Shown piece after piece: positions 7,271 through 16,125 of a stretch of 40,381 nt of DNA. The stretch comes from Bacillota bacterium (GTDB lineage Bacteria > Bacillota > Sulfobacillia > Sulfobacillales > Sulfobacillaceae): the NCBI GenBank assembly GCA_021820485.1, contig JAKADO010000018.1, forward strand, positions 1 through 40,381. Direction: 5' to 3'. The position numbers and the translations under genes are program-made. The first letter of the stretch is position 1; every line of letters begins with the position of its first letter. The notes beneath the pieces were generated by a model. It was not told the DNA's origin. It was given only the letters and a program-made list of their open reading frames with translations, and did no database searches.

Positions 7271-7768
7271 GGCGCGCCGCATGGTGTAAAAGGTGACGCC
7301 GTGGCTTTCAAACTGCCGCTCTGCGGCAAATCCCATGCGCCGATACAGGCGAAACGCCCGTTCGTTATGTGCCGCCACGGTAAGACGAATCCATGCGCCT
7401 AGGTGCTGATCTCTGAAAATGCCCATGACATCCTCTATAAACAGCTGTCCCAAACCGCGTCCTGTGAGATCTGGGCGCATGCCCAGGCCCAGATCCACCA
7501 CCACGCCATCTAGGTTGTCATACGCACCAACCCGGAATCCGTCCGGCACTTGGGCGGCCAACCCCGTACAGAAAAAGGCGGCCACGTCCCCCTCCGCATC
7601 CCAAGCCGCCTCATACGATCCATCCAGGAGTTCCGCCAAGACCTCAGGATTGTCCGCAAGATTGTAAAAGTCATAGGGCGGTTCATAGCGCCACGCAACC
7701 ACCGTGCGAGCGGCCTCCTCAGTCATTGGCCGAACCGTCCACGTGGTGCGCTGAAGATCTCGTATCAC
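7193..7768 (-). CDS. GNAT family N-acetyltransferase
   Basis: A 191-aa acetyl-CoA-dependent acyltransferase of unknown substrate. The acetyl-CoA loop is MRPDLTGRGLGQLF, followed by the usual beta5 segment IRLTVAAHNERAFRLYRRMGF. Start is GTG at 7768 with AGGATGAGGG about seven bases upstream. After the fold ends (about residue 165) there is a 24-residue Pro/Gln/Ser-rich tail; these codons are exactly those lying antisense to the 3' end of ubiB, so the tail may be a read-on extension rather than a functional part. It follows the EamA gene by 33 bases and is probably the last gene of the polyprenyl synthase-rex transcript. GNAT substrate cannot be predicted from sequence. Confidence 0.9.
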   Translation of the reverse strand: MIRDLQRTTWTVRPMTEEAARTVVAWRYEPPYDFYNLADNPEVLAELLDGSYEAAWDAEGDVAAFFCTGLAAQVPDGFRVGAYDNLDGVVVDLGLGMRPDLTGRGLGQLFIEDVMGIFRDQHLGAWIRLTVAAHNERAFRLYRRMGFAAERQFESHGVTFYTMRRALTAPPAPPADQEGDSSQHQQRSPEP

Positions 7769-7801
7769 GCCGTACCCTCATCCTCATTTCCCAGCAGTAG
7801 C

Positions 7802-8710
7802 CTAACCGGTGGCGTCTCCCTGCACCTCGGGCATCCCCGGCGTGTCACCGGGTCCCCGGCCACGAAACGATAAGCGTCCATCAGCCCAAGCCACCCCAAC
7901 CAGGATGGCTATAGCTCCCACACCTTCCCCGACGCTAAGGCGTTCCCCGAGAATAATCCACCCAGCCAACGCCGCCACCAGCGGAATGATGTAAAGCATG
8001 AGGCTGGCGCGGCCGGCACCCGCCGTCTCGACCGCATTCTGCCAAAGCGAGAGGCCCATCACCGTCACGAAGAAGATGGTATAGAGAAGCGGCATCCAGG
8101 TGGCAGTCCCCATCCGCCAAACCGGCTCGAATGAGACGAAGGGCAACACGCCGATGGCCCCTACGATGCTAATCCACCCGGTCTGTGCGAGTCCCTTGAC
8201 CGAGACTTGAAACCGATCTGTCATCACCGCAAAGGCGCTCCACGATCCCGCGGCCAATATTGCGAACAGATCTCCCAGATAGCCCCCCTTGATGGAGGCC
8301 CCAGCCAACAGCGCCACCCCCACGAAGGAAAGTGCCGCCCCCCACCACATGTGGCTCCCCACGTTGGCCTTCCGTGTCAACCGCTGCCAGATTAAGGTCA
8401 GCAGCGGAGACAAGTTGAACAGAAACGCTACGTTGGCTGATAGGGTAAGATGCAGGGCTGTCGAAAAGAGCCATTGATACAGCGAAACGCCGACCAAGCC
8501 CATCAGGGCCAGCCCGACAATGTCACGACGTGTGTGCGGGACGGCTTTCACCATCCAAGGGAGCGTGACCACACTGGTGCCTAGAAATCGCCAAAAAACA
8601 AAATCAACGGGGGCCAAACGGCCCACGCCAATTTTGGTAATGACGTAATTGGCGCCCCAGCTCAGCACAATCAGCGCCATGCCGACGCCAGCCCATCGAC
8701 GCGATATCAT
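7802..8710 (-). CDS. EamA-family (DMT superfamily) transporter
   Basis: A 302-aa integral membrane protein with about ten hydrophobic helices, arranged as two EamA repeats: the first from WGANYVITKIG to about residue 135, the second from about 145 to LGERLSVGEGVGAIAILVG. The fold and the GE-L..... motif near the end of the second repeat are typical of drug/metabolite exporters such as YdcZ- and RhaT-like proteins. Substrate unknown; amino acid or metabolite efflux is common in the family. The ATG at 8710 overlaps the rex TGA (ATGA), so it is translationally coupled to rex. Confidence 0.92.
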   Translation of the reverse strand: MISRRWAGVGMALIVLSWGANYVITKIGVGRLAPVDFVFWRFLGTSVVTLPWMVKAVPHTRRDIVGLALMGLVGVSLYQWLFSTALHLTLSANVAFLFNLSPLLTLIWQRLTRKANVGSHMWWGAALSFVGVALLAGASIKGGYLGDLFAILAAGSWSAFAVMTDRFQVSVKGLAQTGWISIVGAIGVLPFVSFEPVWRMGTATWMPLLYTIFFVTVMGLSLWQNAVETAGAGRASLMLYIIPLVAALAGWIILGERLSVGEGVGAIAILVGVAWADGRLSFRGRGPGDTPGMPEVQGDATG

Positions 8711-9357
8711 GGCTCTGAACGCGCCGCCGAGCCCACAAAGTACGCGAGCGCCTGCATTTCCAAAGTCAAGTCGATGTGTTGCACAAACACGGTCGGATCG
8801 TTGACCGTCAACGCCACCGGCGCAAAGTTCAAAATGGCCCGAACACCCGCCTCGACCAATCGATTAGCAACGGCCTGAGCAGCACTTTGCGGCACGGTGA
8901 TAATCCCCATGCCGATATCACGCTCCTGAATGACCGCTTCCAACCGTTCGAGCGGTTCTACCGTGAGATGGTCAAACTGCGTCCCAACAACGGCCGGATT
9001 GACATCGACCACTGCGCTAATCACCACATCGCTCGAAATCTCATCTGTGTGGCGCACTAGGGCAGTACCTAGGCGACCGGCTCCCACCACGATAGCCCGG
9101 ACACCCTGATCCAGTTGAAGAATGCGGCGGATTTCCTGCGCCAGCATCTTGGCGTCATAGCCAACGCCCCGGGTGCCAAACGCGCCGAAATAGGCGAGAT
9201 CCTTGCGGACTTGCTCCGAGGAATACCCGGCCGCCTGCCCCAGCGCGTCGGACGTAACCCGATCATGCCCCATTAACGTTAATGCCCGGAGATACGCAGG
9301 CAGCCGACGGATGGTGGTCTCCGGTATTCGCCGCAGTTTTCCGTCATGTCGCTCCAT
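8707..9357 (-). CDS. rex: Redox-sensing transcriptional repressor Rex
   Basis: A 216-aa repressor that binds DNA when NAD+ is high and is released by NADH. The N-terminal winged helix includes IPETTIRRLPAYLRAL and the recognition segment SSEQVRKDLAYFGAFG; the Rossmann domain begins at about residue 88 with VVGAGRLGTAL (GAGRLG 92-97). Rex regulons typically include NADH dehydrogenase, cytochrome bd and fermentation genes. The ATG overlaps the TAA of the preceding polyprenyl synthase by one base (TAATG). A Rex-type operator lies in front of the nuo operon (24217-24234), giving an obvious target within this window. Identity is clear from both domains. Confidence 0.97.
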   Translation of the reverse strand: MERHDGKLRRIPETTIRRLPAYLRALTLMGHDRVTSDALGQAAGYSSEQVRKDLAYFGAFGTRGVGYDAKMLAQEIRRILQLDQGVRAIVVGAGRLGTALVRHTDEISSDVVISAVVDVNPAVVGTQFDHLTVEPLERLEAVIQERDIGMGIITVPQSAAQAVANRLVEAGVRAILNFAPVALTVNDPTVFVQHIDLTLEMQALAYFVGSAARSEP

Positions 9358-10310
9358 TAGTGATCCCTAACCCCAATAAACTCCGCCACGTTAGCCAGCG
9401 CCTCCCGTTCCGGCCCCTCTGGAATCCCCTCGAGTGCTTGGCGCGCCGCAGCTAAGTGGTCGTCGGCCCGTTGCCGGCAATAATCAATGGCCCCACTGGC
9501 GATGAGTTGCTCGCGCACCGATTCAACGGCCAGATTCCCGGGTTCAAGATACTCCCGTAGCTGCGGTCCATACTCGGGATTCTCCAACGCATGAATGATA
9601 GGCAGCGTGTAAATCCCCGCCACTAAATCCTCGCCGACCGCCTTGCCCAACGTCGCGGGATCGGCCAACCAATCCAACAAATCATCAATCACCTGGTAAG
9701 CAAGGCCAATATGGTGGCCATAACGCCCTAATGCATCTTGGATGCGGTTCTCGGCATGGGATGCCGTCGCCCCCAAGCGGCAACAGGTCTCCAAAAAGTA
9801 TCCCGTCTTGGCTTCAATTCGCCGCCAATAGGCTTCCTCGGACGCGATACGTCCTTGATCCAAGTGCTGGCTTATTTCCCCTGTTGACATCACATAGACC
9901 ACTTCCGCCGCCATGCTGACAATTTCCGGACGCTCTGTCCCGGAAAACAGTTGGAACGCGCGAGCAAAGAGAAAATCGCCCGCCAACACCGCGACGGGAT
10001 TGCTGAAGCGACTGCGCACCGCTGGCAATCCCCGCCGCAAGTCGGCATCGTCAATAATGTCATCGTGTACCAAGGTCGCCATGTGTATCATCTCCACGGC
10101 GGTGGCCACATCCAGCAACTGGGGAGACAGACGATGAGCGTCGCCAAATTGCCCGGCCAGCAACACCAACGCTGGCCTCAGCCGCTTGCCACTTGCCTCT
10201 TGCAGGTATTCCGACACCGAGCGGACCACCGGATTGTGTTGTTCCAGCGCCTCTCGGAGCCGATCATTGACCGCCGACATCTCATCGGCAATCAGCGAAA
10301 ATAAGGCCAA
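9357..10310 (-). CDS. Polyprenyl (heptaprenyl/octaprenyl-type) diphosphate synthase
   Basis: A 317-aa trans-prenyltransferase that condenses isopentenyl diphosphate onto an allylic diphosphate, probably to make the menaquinone side chain. The first aspartate-rich motif, DDIIDDAD, is at 83-90, preceded by EMIHMATLVH and GKRLRP; the second, DDLLDWL, comes later. The residues before the first motif are small, compatible with a long chain product, but product length cannot be read from sequence. Start is TTG at 10310, chosen because AAGGAG lies eight bases upstream. Its placement just behind nuoN and directly in front of rex suggests joint control of quinone supply and respiration. Confidence 0.94.
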   Translation of the reverse strand: MALFSLIADEMSAVNDRLREALEQHNPVVRSVSEYLQEASGKRLRPALVLLAGQFGDAHRLSPQLLDVATAVEMIHMATLVHDDIIDDADLRRGLPAVRSRFSNPVAVLAGDFLFARAFQLFSGTERPEIVSMAAEVVYVMSTGEISQHLDQGRIASEEAYWRRIEAKTGYFLETCCRLGATASHAENRIQDALGRYGHHIGLAYQVIDDLLDWLADPATLGKAVGEDLVAGIYTLPIIHALENPEYGPQLREYLEPGNLAVESVREQLIASGAIDYCRQRADDHLAAARQALEGIPEGPEREALANVAEFIGVRDH

Positions 10311-10425
10311 TCGTGTGTCTCCTTTGAACAGACTTGGCTTCCGGGCGGCGACCGCTGTAGGGTCGACTTATCGCCTGGACATCCCTTGTTGATGCTTCAC
10401 CGCAAAAGCCGGGTCACGTGGTTTC

Positions 10426-10454
10426 GAGAGCGCGGGCCATGATGCCGCGCCCTC
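10426..10454 (-). terminator. GC-rich hairpin after nuoN (possible terminator or mRNA stabiliser)
   Basis: In the 182-base gap between nuoN and the polyprenyl synthase, a 10-bp stem (10426-10435 with 10445-10454, one G-U pair) encloses a nine-base loop. No T-run follows on the minus strand, so it is a poor intrinsic terminator; it may allow partial read-through from nuo into the rex genes. Nothing else is evident in this gap. Confidence 0.35.
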
Positions 10455-10492
10455 TTTCACTTCCTCTTCATCTTATCATGCCGTACACCTGC

Positions 10493-11902
10493 CTAGTGCA
10501 ACCAATAAAATGCGGCCGAATGGTTGACAATATGAACGACGGGCGCCGGATAGACACCGAGCCCAATTGTCGCCACCACCGCCACCACCAGCACGATGCT
10601 CCCCGCCACCGGCCACCGGATAGGCTCGGAGGATTCGCCGGCGGCTTTCGAAAAAGCTCTTTGCAGGGGACGCACATAGGCTGCCAAGCCCACCATCGCC
10701 CCGACCACCAAACCGATGGCCAGTCCCGGCTGGTTGGCAAACAATGCTGCCTGAATCAAATAGAACTTCCCGACAAAACCGCCCGTCAACGGAATGCCCG
10801 CCAGCGAGAGCATGGCCACCGTCAGAAACGCCGCCAGCCAAGGCGACCGGTACGCGAGCCCAGTCAGGTCATCCAGCGACAGTGAATCCCGCTCACCGGC
10901 CACAAATTGAATCACAGCAAAGGCCGCCAACACTGCCAGTCCGTATGGGAGGAGGTAAAACAGCAACGCCCGGGCCCCGAACATGTTGTGCGCGGAGATG
11001 CCGACCAGCAGGTAGCCCGCGTTGGCAATGCCCGAATAGGCCAACAACCGTTTCAAGTCTTTCTGAGCCAGCGCCAGCAGGTTACCCACCACCATGGTGA
11101 GTACCGCGAGGTATCCTAAGGCCGGCCCCCACCAACCCGCGTCCAGCGAGAAGCCGAAGAATAGGAAACGCATCAGAATCGCCGCTGCTCCAACCTTGGT
11201 GCCGAAGGCCATATAGGTTGTGACCGGCAGCGGAGAGCCTTCGTAGACGTCGGGGATCCACATATGAAACGGGACAATGCCCAGCTTGAACACCAGACCC
11301 ACCACGGTGAGCGCCAAACCCGCGCCCGCCAGCGGCAAAATCATGTGCGCAGGATCCAAGTGCGTGAACACCAATGTGCCCGATGCCCCATAGAGCAGGG
11401 CCAAGCCAAAGAGCAGGATGCCACTGGAGAAGGCTCCCAGCAGGAGATACTTAAGACCTGCCTCGCCACTTTCGCCTGTCCCGCGGCTGGCCGCCAGAAT
11501 ATAGAGCGGCAGTGAAAGCAACTCAATGCCAATGAACAGCACGACAAAGTTATTGGCCAATCCCAGCACCATCATTCCCAACAGCGCCAAGAGCACCAAC
11601 ACGGGGAAATCCGGTCCGTAGCGCTTGTCGTTCCAACCAATCATCAGAGCTCCCGCGGCTGCCACCAGCACCAGCCCGTTAACCACCAAACTAAACGCGT
11701 CAACCGTTACGGCATGCCCATACAGCGCCACGGGCAAGCTCTTGGAAGACCAGTCGGCGATGGTGATGATCCCCGAGACTACAATGGTCGCCAATCCCAC
11801 CCAATAGGCCTGGATGGAACGCCGATTGAACACCATGACCGCAATCATTGTCACAAACACGCCGATGACGACGCTGTACTCGGGCCACAAGGCGTAAGTC
11901 AT
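10493..11902 (-). CDS. nuoN: NADH-quinone oxidoreductase subunit N
   Basis: A 469-aa antiporter-like membrane subunit of complex I, forming one proton channel of the membrane arm. The start at 11902 (MTYALWPEY) is placed by a one-base TAATG overlap with nuoM and an AGGAGG nine bases upstream; the upstream extension of the open frame lies inside nuoM. About 14 hydrophobic helices are visible, with the family segments IELLSLPLYILAA, LKYLLLGAFSSG and KDLKRLLAYSGIANAGY (discontinuous helix region), and FKLGIVPFHMWIPDVYEGSP. Last gene of the nuo operon. Confidence 0.97.
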   Translation of the reverse strand: MTYALWPEYSVVIGVFVTMIAVMVFNRRSIQAYWVGLATIVVSGIITIADWSSKSLPVALYGHAVTVDAFSLVVNGLVLVAAAGALMIGWNDKRYGPDFPVLVLLALLGMMVLGLANNFVVLFIGIELLSLPLYILAASRGTGESGEAGLKYLLLGAFSSGILLFGLALLYGASGTLVFTHLDPAHMILPLAGAGLALTVVGLVFKLGIVPFHMWIPDVYEGSPLPVTTYMAFGTKVGAAAILMRFLFFGFSLDAGWWGPALGYLAVLTMVVGNLLALAQKDLKRLLAYSGIANAGYLLVGISAHNMFGARALLFYLLPYGLAVLAAFAVIQFVAGERDSLSLDDLTGLAYRSPWLAAFLTVAMLSLAGIPLTGGFVGKFYLIQAALFANQPGLAIGLVVGAMVGLAAYVRPLQRAFSKAAGESSEPIRWPVAGSIVLVVAVVATIGLGVYPAPVVHIVNHSAAFYWLH

Positions 11903-13341
11903 TAGTGGACGCCTCCTTTCCCGAGCGCAAAGTGCATGGCGTGATACAGTGACGGCACCGCGTGCGCGGTAATTCCTGCCGGCCAGATGCCAATCAAGAT
12001 GACCAATCCTGCCAACGGAACCAGCCAGGCCACCTGCCGTGACCACAAATCCTTAATGGCCGTCGTCCGAGCCGGCCCTTGCATCACCGCTTGGAACACC
12101 CGCAGCATGTACCACGCTGCCACAATCAGGATAAAGCCCGCAATGACGGCGAAGACAACATGCGAAGCGATGAGTCCTTGAATAATCATGTACTCGCCTG
12201 CAAACCCTGGAAGGCCCGGCAGGCCAAGCGTTCCCAATACGAAGAAGAGGAAATAGGCCGCGAGTCTGGGTGCGGACCGATTCAATCCGGCCATATCTTG
12301 AATGGTTCGGGTTCCGGTACGGTTCTCCAGCATCCCCAGCACCAAGAAGAGTCCCCCCACCATGAGGCCGTGCGCCACCATGTAAAAGGTCGTTCCCAAG
12401 AGACCGACGGAAGTGAGCGAAAAGATTCCCAGCGCCATCATGGCCATGTGCGACAGCGATCCATAGGCGGTGACCATCTTCATGTCTTGTTGCCTGAGCG
12501 CCATGAGCGCTCCATAGACCAATCCCGCCGTGGCCACAATCAAAAGCAGCGTTTGGTACTCACGAAACTGCGGCATGAAAATGGGGATCATGACGCGGAG
12601 AATACCGTAAATCCCAGCCTTCGACAGCACGCCCGAAATAATGGCTGTCACCGGCGCCGGCGACTCCCCGTACGCGTCCGGCATCCACCCATGCAAGGGC
12701 CACAATGGCGCCTTGATGGCAAACGCAACCAAGAATGCGAAGAAGAGCCAACTCGCTACGCCAGCCGACATGGACATGCCGCTCAATTGGCTGATTTCGA
12801 AGGTCAATCCGCCACCGTTCTGGTTGTGGATGACGGCCAGCGCCACGACGCCGACCAGCATGAAGAAACTGCCCACCAAGTTCATGATAAGCCACTTCAT
12901 GGCCGCTTTCTTGCCGCGCTCGCCCGACCAACCCGTTAACAGGAAGAACACCGGAATCAGCAGCACTTCCCAGAAGACGTAGAACACAAACAGGTCAACC
13001 GCGGCAAACAGGCCGACCACCGAGAACGAAAGCACCAAGAGCCAGAAGTAATAGGCCCTTCCGGCGTGCGCGTCCGAGGCGAATACCGCCACCACAAAGA
13101 GCACCGCTGACAATCCCAACAAAAACAGGCTCAGCCCATCGCTCACCAAGTGAAAGCGGATGCCCCACTGAGGGATCCACGCCCAATCGATTCCCGCCCG
13201 GCTGATGAAGAGCAGTCCGGCGTAGCCGACTAAGCCCACAAGGCTGGTGATGGCCGCAATCGCCTTGGACACCTCTTTGGGGGCGATCAGGGTTGCAATG
13301 GCACCGGCGAGCGGCACTGCCATTAGCCATACCAAAAACAT
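11902..13341 (-). CDS. nuoM: NADH-quinone oxidoreductase subunit M
   Basis: A 479-aa antiporter-like subunit of the complex I membrane arm. Hallmarks are FYVFWEVLLIPVFFL (conserved Glu in helix 5), FAIKAPLWPLHGWMPDAY (conserved Lys in helix 7) and QQDMKMVTAYGSLSHMAMM. Roughly 14 hydrophobic helices. Start ATG 13341 has AAGGAGG seven or so bases upstream. It lies 19 bases behind nuoL and overlaps nuoN by one base. Confidence 0.97.
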   Translation of the reverse strand: MFLVWLMAVPLAGAIATLIAPKEVSKAIAAITSLVGLVGYAGLLFISRAGIDWAWIPQWGIRFHLVSDGLSLFLLGLSAVLFVVAVFASDAHAGRAYYFWLLVLSFSVVGLFAAVDLFVFYVFWEVLLIPVFFLLTGWSGERGKKAAMKWLIMNLVGSFFMLVGVVALAVIHNQNGGGLTFEISQLSGMSMSAGVASWLFFAFLVAFAIKAPLWPLHGWMPDAYGESPAPVTAIISGVLSKAGIYGILRVMIPIFMPQFREYQTLLLIVATAGLVYGALMALRQQDMKMVTAYGSLSHMAMMALGIFSLTSVGLLGTTFYMVAHGLMVGGLFLVLGMLENRTGTRTIQDMAGLNRSAPRLAAYFLFFVLGTLGLPGLPGFAGEYMIIQGLIASHVVFAVIAGFILIVAAWYMLRVFQAVMQGPARTTAIKDLWSRQVAWLVPLAGLVILIGIWPAGITAHAVPSLYHAMHFALGKGGVH

Positions 13342-13360
13342 GTATAATGCCTCCTTAGCC

Positions 13361-15241
13361 TTACGAGATGAACCCGATGCGAATCAAGTAGTAGGCCAAC
13401 AGGGCCACCACGCCTACCATGATGGACAGCGCATAGCGCCGTACATATCCGGTCTGAATGGGCGCCAAGTCGCTCGCCCACGCCTGAACCCCGGAGGCGA
13501 TGCCCACGACCCCAGCCAAGATGCCCCGCTCCACGGTCAAGAGCGCGGTGCCCAGCATCTTGAGTGGGTTGACCACTACCGTCATCCACGCACTATCCAT
13601 CCCCCAGGCTTTCAGCATCCAAACGCCCGGGGCCTTGTCGGTCCCCGCCTTAGGCGCCGTGTCACGCTTCACGTAAAGCCAATATGCCACGAGGAATGCC
13701 ACCACCGCCAGTCCGACGGTCAAGATGGTGCCAAACAATGGCCCCGATTCCAGCGCCGCGGCACTGCCGCCGGCATATTGATGGAAAGCCGGGCTGAGCC
13801 AGCGGTTGAGCCATCCCCCAAAGGCCCCTCCGATCAAGGACAGAACCCCGAGAATCACGACAGGAATGGTCATCACCAAGGGCGCCTCATGCGCGTGTTC
13901 ATGGAGATGCTCATTGCGCGGCTTGCCCGTGAAGGTCAGGAAGAACAAGCGGAACATGTAGAATGCCGTCATCCCCGCCGTAAACACGCCAATCGCCCAC
14001 AGGATATAATGTCCGCTATTGAACGCTTGCCCCAAGATGGCTTCCTTCGAGAAGTATCCCGAGAATGGGGGAATTCCCGAAATGGCCAGCGTCGCGACCA
14101 AGAAGCTCCCCATAGTCCAGGGCATCTTCTTCCATAGGCCGCCCATCTGACCCAGATCCTGCTCGCCAGCGAGTCCATGAATCACGCTTCCAGCGGCCAA
14201 GAAGAGGGTTGCCTTGAAGAATGCATGCGTCATGAAGTGAAAGACGCTGGCGGTATAGGCACTGACGCCGATTCCGAGAAACATGTAGCCCAGTTGGCTC
14301 AAGGTGGAATAGGCCAAGACCTTCTTAATGTCCTGTTGGAAGAAGGCGATGCTCGCGGCAAAGATCGCGGTGAACGCACCGATGACCCCAATCAGTTCGT
14401 GCGTCACCGGAGCCAGCCGCAAGAGAGGGTACAGCCGCGCCATCAAGTACACACCTGCCGTCACCATGGTGGCGGCGTGAATGAGTGCGGATACCGGTGT
14501 CGGACCTTCCATCGCGTCCGCCAGCCACATGTGCAACGGGAACTGCGCCGACTTCGCCATGGCCCCAATATAGAGCAGCAATGCTGTCCATTCAAAGAAG
14601 GCGGAGCCTGGCTTGGCATGCGTGAAGATGGCGAACAGGTGCTGGTATCCCACGCCGTGATAATGGATGTACAAGAGCGCCAGGCCCAGCAGGATGCCGA
14701 CATCCCCCAAGGTATTCATTACAAAGGCCTTTTTCGCTGCAGCGACGGCGGTCGGACGATCGTACCAGAATCCGATGAGGAAGTAGGATGCCAGCCCGAC
14801 CAAGGCCCATCCAATCAGCAGCACCACCAGGTTGCCAGCCAACACCAGCAGCAACATAGAAAAGATGAAGAAGTTCAGATAGGCGAAAAAGCGTGGTTCG
14901 CCCGCATCATCGTGCATATAGCCGATGGAGTAGATGTGGATGAGCGCACCCACACCGGTGATAATCAATAACCACACCGCAGACAGTGGATCCAGATACA
15001 GCCGAAAATGAATGGCCGGCCCAAATCCGGTGGCCCAATTCCACAGCACTCCCGTGATGACATGATGGGAACCGGCCAACTGCGATACTCGCCGGTCTTG
15101 AAAGATGCTCAGAATGAAGCTGACGGCGACCAAAAGGCTCGCCCAAATGCCGGGCAACCGCTTCGGCATAAGCCCTTTGAATGCGGTGATGGTCGCCGCT
15201 CCCAGGAGCGGCAAAACCAAAATCTCCACTAAACCCTGCAT
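13361..15241 (-). CDS. nuoL: NADH-quinone oxidoreductase subunit L
   Basis: The largest antiporter-like subunit of complex I, 626 aa, at the distal end of the membrane arm. Core motifs: IGWALVGLASYFLIGFWY, AKSAQFPLHMWLADAMEGPTP (essential Lys), LIHAATMVTAGVYLMAR and QQDIKKVLAYSTLSQLGYM. After about residue 490 the protein has the expected extension: a stretch for the long lateral helix and a final membrane anchor (LSIMVGVVALLAYYLI). The ATG at 15241 has AAAGGGGCG about nine bases upstream. A 36-base gap separates it from nuoK, so it is probably translated independently. Confidence 0.97.
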   Translation of the reverse strand: MQGLVEILVLPLLGAATITAFKGLMPKRLPGIWASLLVAVSFILSIFQDRRVSQLAGSHHVITGVLWNWATGFGPAIHFRLYLDPLSAVWLLIITGVGALIHIYSIGYMHDDAGEPRFFAYLNFFIFSMLLLVLAGNLVVLLIGWALVGLASYFLIGFWYDRPTAVAAAKKAFVMNTLGDVGILLGLALLYIHYHGVGYQHLFAIFTHAKPGSAFFEWTALLLYIGAMAKSAQFPLHMWLADAMEGPTPVSALIHAATMVTAGVYLMARLYPLLRLAPVTHELIGVIGAFTAIFAASIAFFQQDIKKVLAYSTLSQLGYMFLGIGVSAYTASVFHFMTHAFFKATLFLAAGSVIHGLAGEQDLGQMGGLWKKMPWTMGSFLVATLAISGIPPFSGYFSKEAILGQAFNSGHYILWAIGVFTAGMTAFYMFRLFFLTFTGKPRNEHLHEHAHEAPLVMTIPVVILGVLSLIGGAFGGWLNRWLSPAFHQYAGGSAAALESGPLFGTILTVGLAVVAFLVAYWLYVKRDTAPKAGTDKAPGVWMLKAWGMDSAWMTVVVNPLKMLGTALLTVERGILAGVVGIASGVQAWASDLAPIQTGYVRRYALSIMVGVVALLAYYLIRIGFIS

Positions 15242-15277
15242 TCTGTCTAACGCCCCTTTAAAGCGTATTCACTACCC

Positions 15278-15580
15278 CTAACCCTTCAACTGCGACACTT
15301 CGTCAATGTCCAAGCGATGGCGGTGATGATAGACCGAGACGATAATCGCCAGGCCAATCCCGACTTCCGCCGCCGCCGTCCCAATGATGATGAACGCCAT
15401 CACTTGACCCGACATCGCGTGAAAGGAACGGGCGTACGCCACAAAGACCAACGCCGCAGCATTCCACATCATTTCGGCGGCCATGAACATAATGAGCGGG
15501 TTTTTGCGCACCATGACCCCAACTGCGCCAATGGCAAACAAGGCGGCGCCCAAACCCACGATCCAGTTCAGCGGTATCAT
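15278..15580 (-). CDS. nuoK: NADH-quinone oxidoreductase subunit K
   Basis: A 100-aa subunit with three membrane helices. The two membrane-buried glutamates needed for proton transfer are visible in MFMAAEMMWNAAALVF and GTAAAEVGIGLAIIV, the classic NuoK signatures. Its ATG overlaps the nuoJ stop by four bases (ATGA). Confidence 0.97.
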   Translation of the reverse strand: MIPLNWIVGLGAALFAIGAVGVMVRKNPLIMFMAAEMMWNAAALVFVAYARSFHAMSGQVMAFIIIGTAAAEVGIGLAIIVSVYHHRHRLDIDEVSQLKG

Positions 15581-16110
15581 GATTCACGTTCCTCCAATCG
15601 CGGCGCGGGCTTGACCTGACGACGCGGCCGATTCAGCACGAGAACCCCCACGGCAGCGGTGAGCAACATGAGTGCCACAGCCGCAAGATAGATGAAGTCC
15701 GGTCCCCAGAGGGTCACACCCATGCCGCGAAGATTCCCGAAGTTATGCGGCAGCCCAAGCCCAATCGCCCGACTCGGATATAGAACGCCAACCACCGCCA
15801 AGCCGCCTCCCACCAACACCGCCAGAATCCCGGCGGTGAGCCGCTGGCCCGCCAAGTTCTCTTTGGGCTCGCGGTCGTCCTTGCCGGCAGTCAAGAGGGT
15901 CACCACGAACAAGAACAGAACCATGATGGCGCCGGCGTACACAATGACCTGCGCGGCCGCCAAAAATTCGGCCGACAGCAAGATGTAGAAGATGGCCAGC
16001 GCCAGGATGTTCATAATCAGGAACAAGGCGCTGTGTACCGGCTGGCGGGCTACGATGACACCGATGCCGCCCCCAAGCGCGATAATGGCCAGAATCACAA
16101 AGCCAATCAT
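15577..16110 (-). CDS. nuoJ: NADH-quinone oxidoreductase subunit J
   Basis: A 177-aa membrane subunit with five hydrophobic helices. The conserved helix-3 region reads AAQVIVYAGAIMVLFLFVV, diagnostic of NuoJ, with the pi-bulge area of complex I. The tail after helix 5 is short and charged (PRRQVKPAPRLEERES). It sits 15 bases behind nuoI and is coupled to nuoK by an ATGA overlap. Confidence 0.96.
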   Translation of the reverse strand: MIGFVILAIIALGGGIGVIVARQPVHSALFLIMNILALAIFYILLSAEFLAAAQVIVYAGAIMVLFLFVVTLLTAGKDDREPKENLAGQRLTAGILAVLVGGGLAVVGVLYPSRAIGLGLPHNFGNLRGMGVTLWGPDFIYLAAVALMLLTAAVGVLVLNRPRRQVKPAPRLEERES

Positions 16111-16125
16111 GACCGTCCGGTCACC

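Noticed and set aside
10388-10404. TTGTTGATGCTTCACCG as a second Rex operator before the polyprenyl synthase
   Set aside because: The half-sites are out of register by one base and the outer positions do not match.
12079-12939. Plus-strand open frame of 286 codons
   Set aside because: Antisense to nuoM, with a His/Arg/Gln-rich translation typical of a shadow of a hydrophobic protein.
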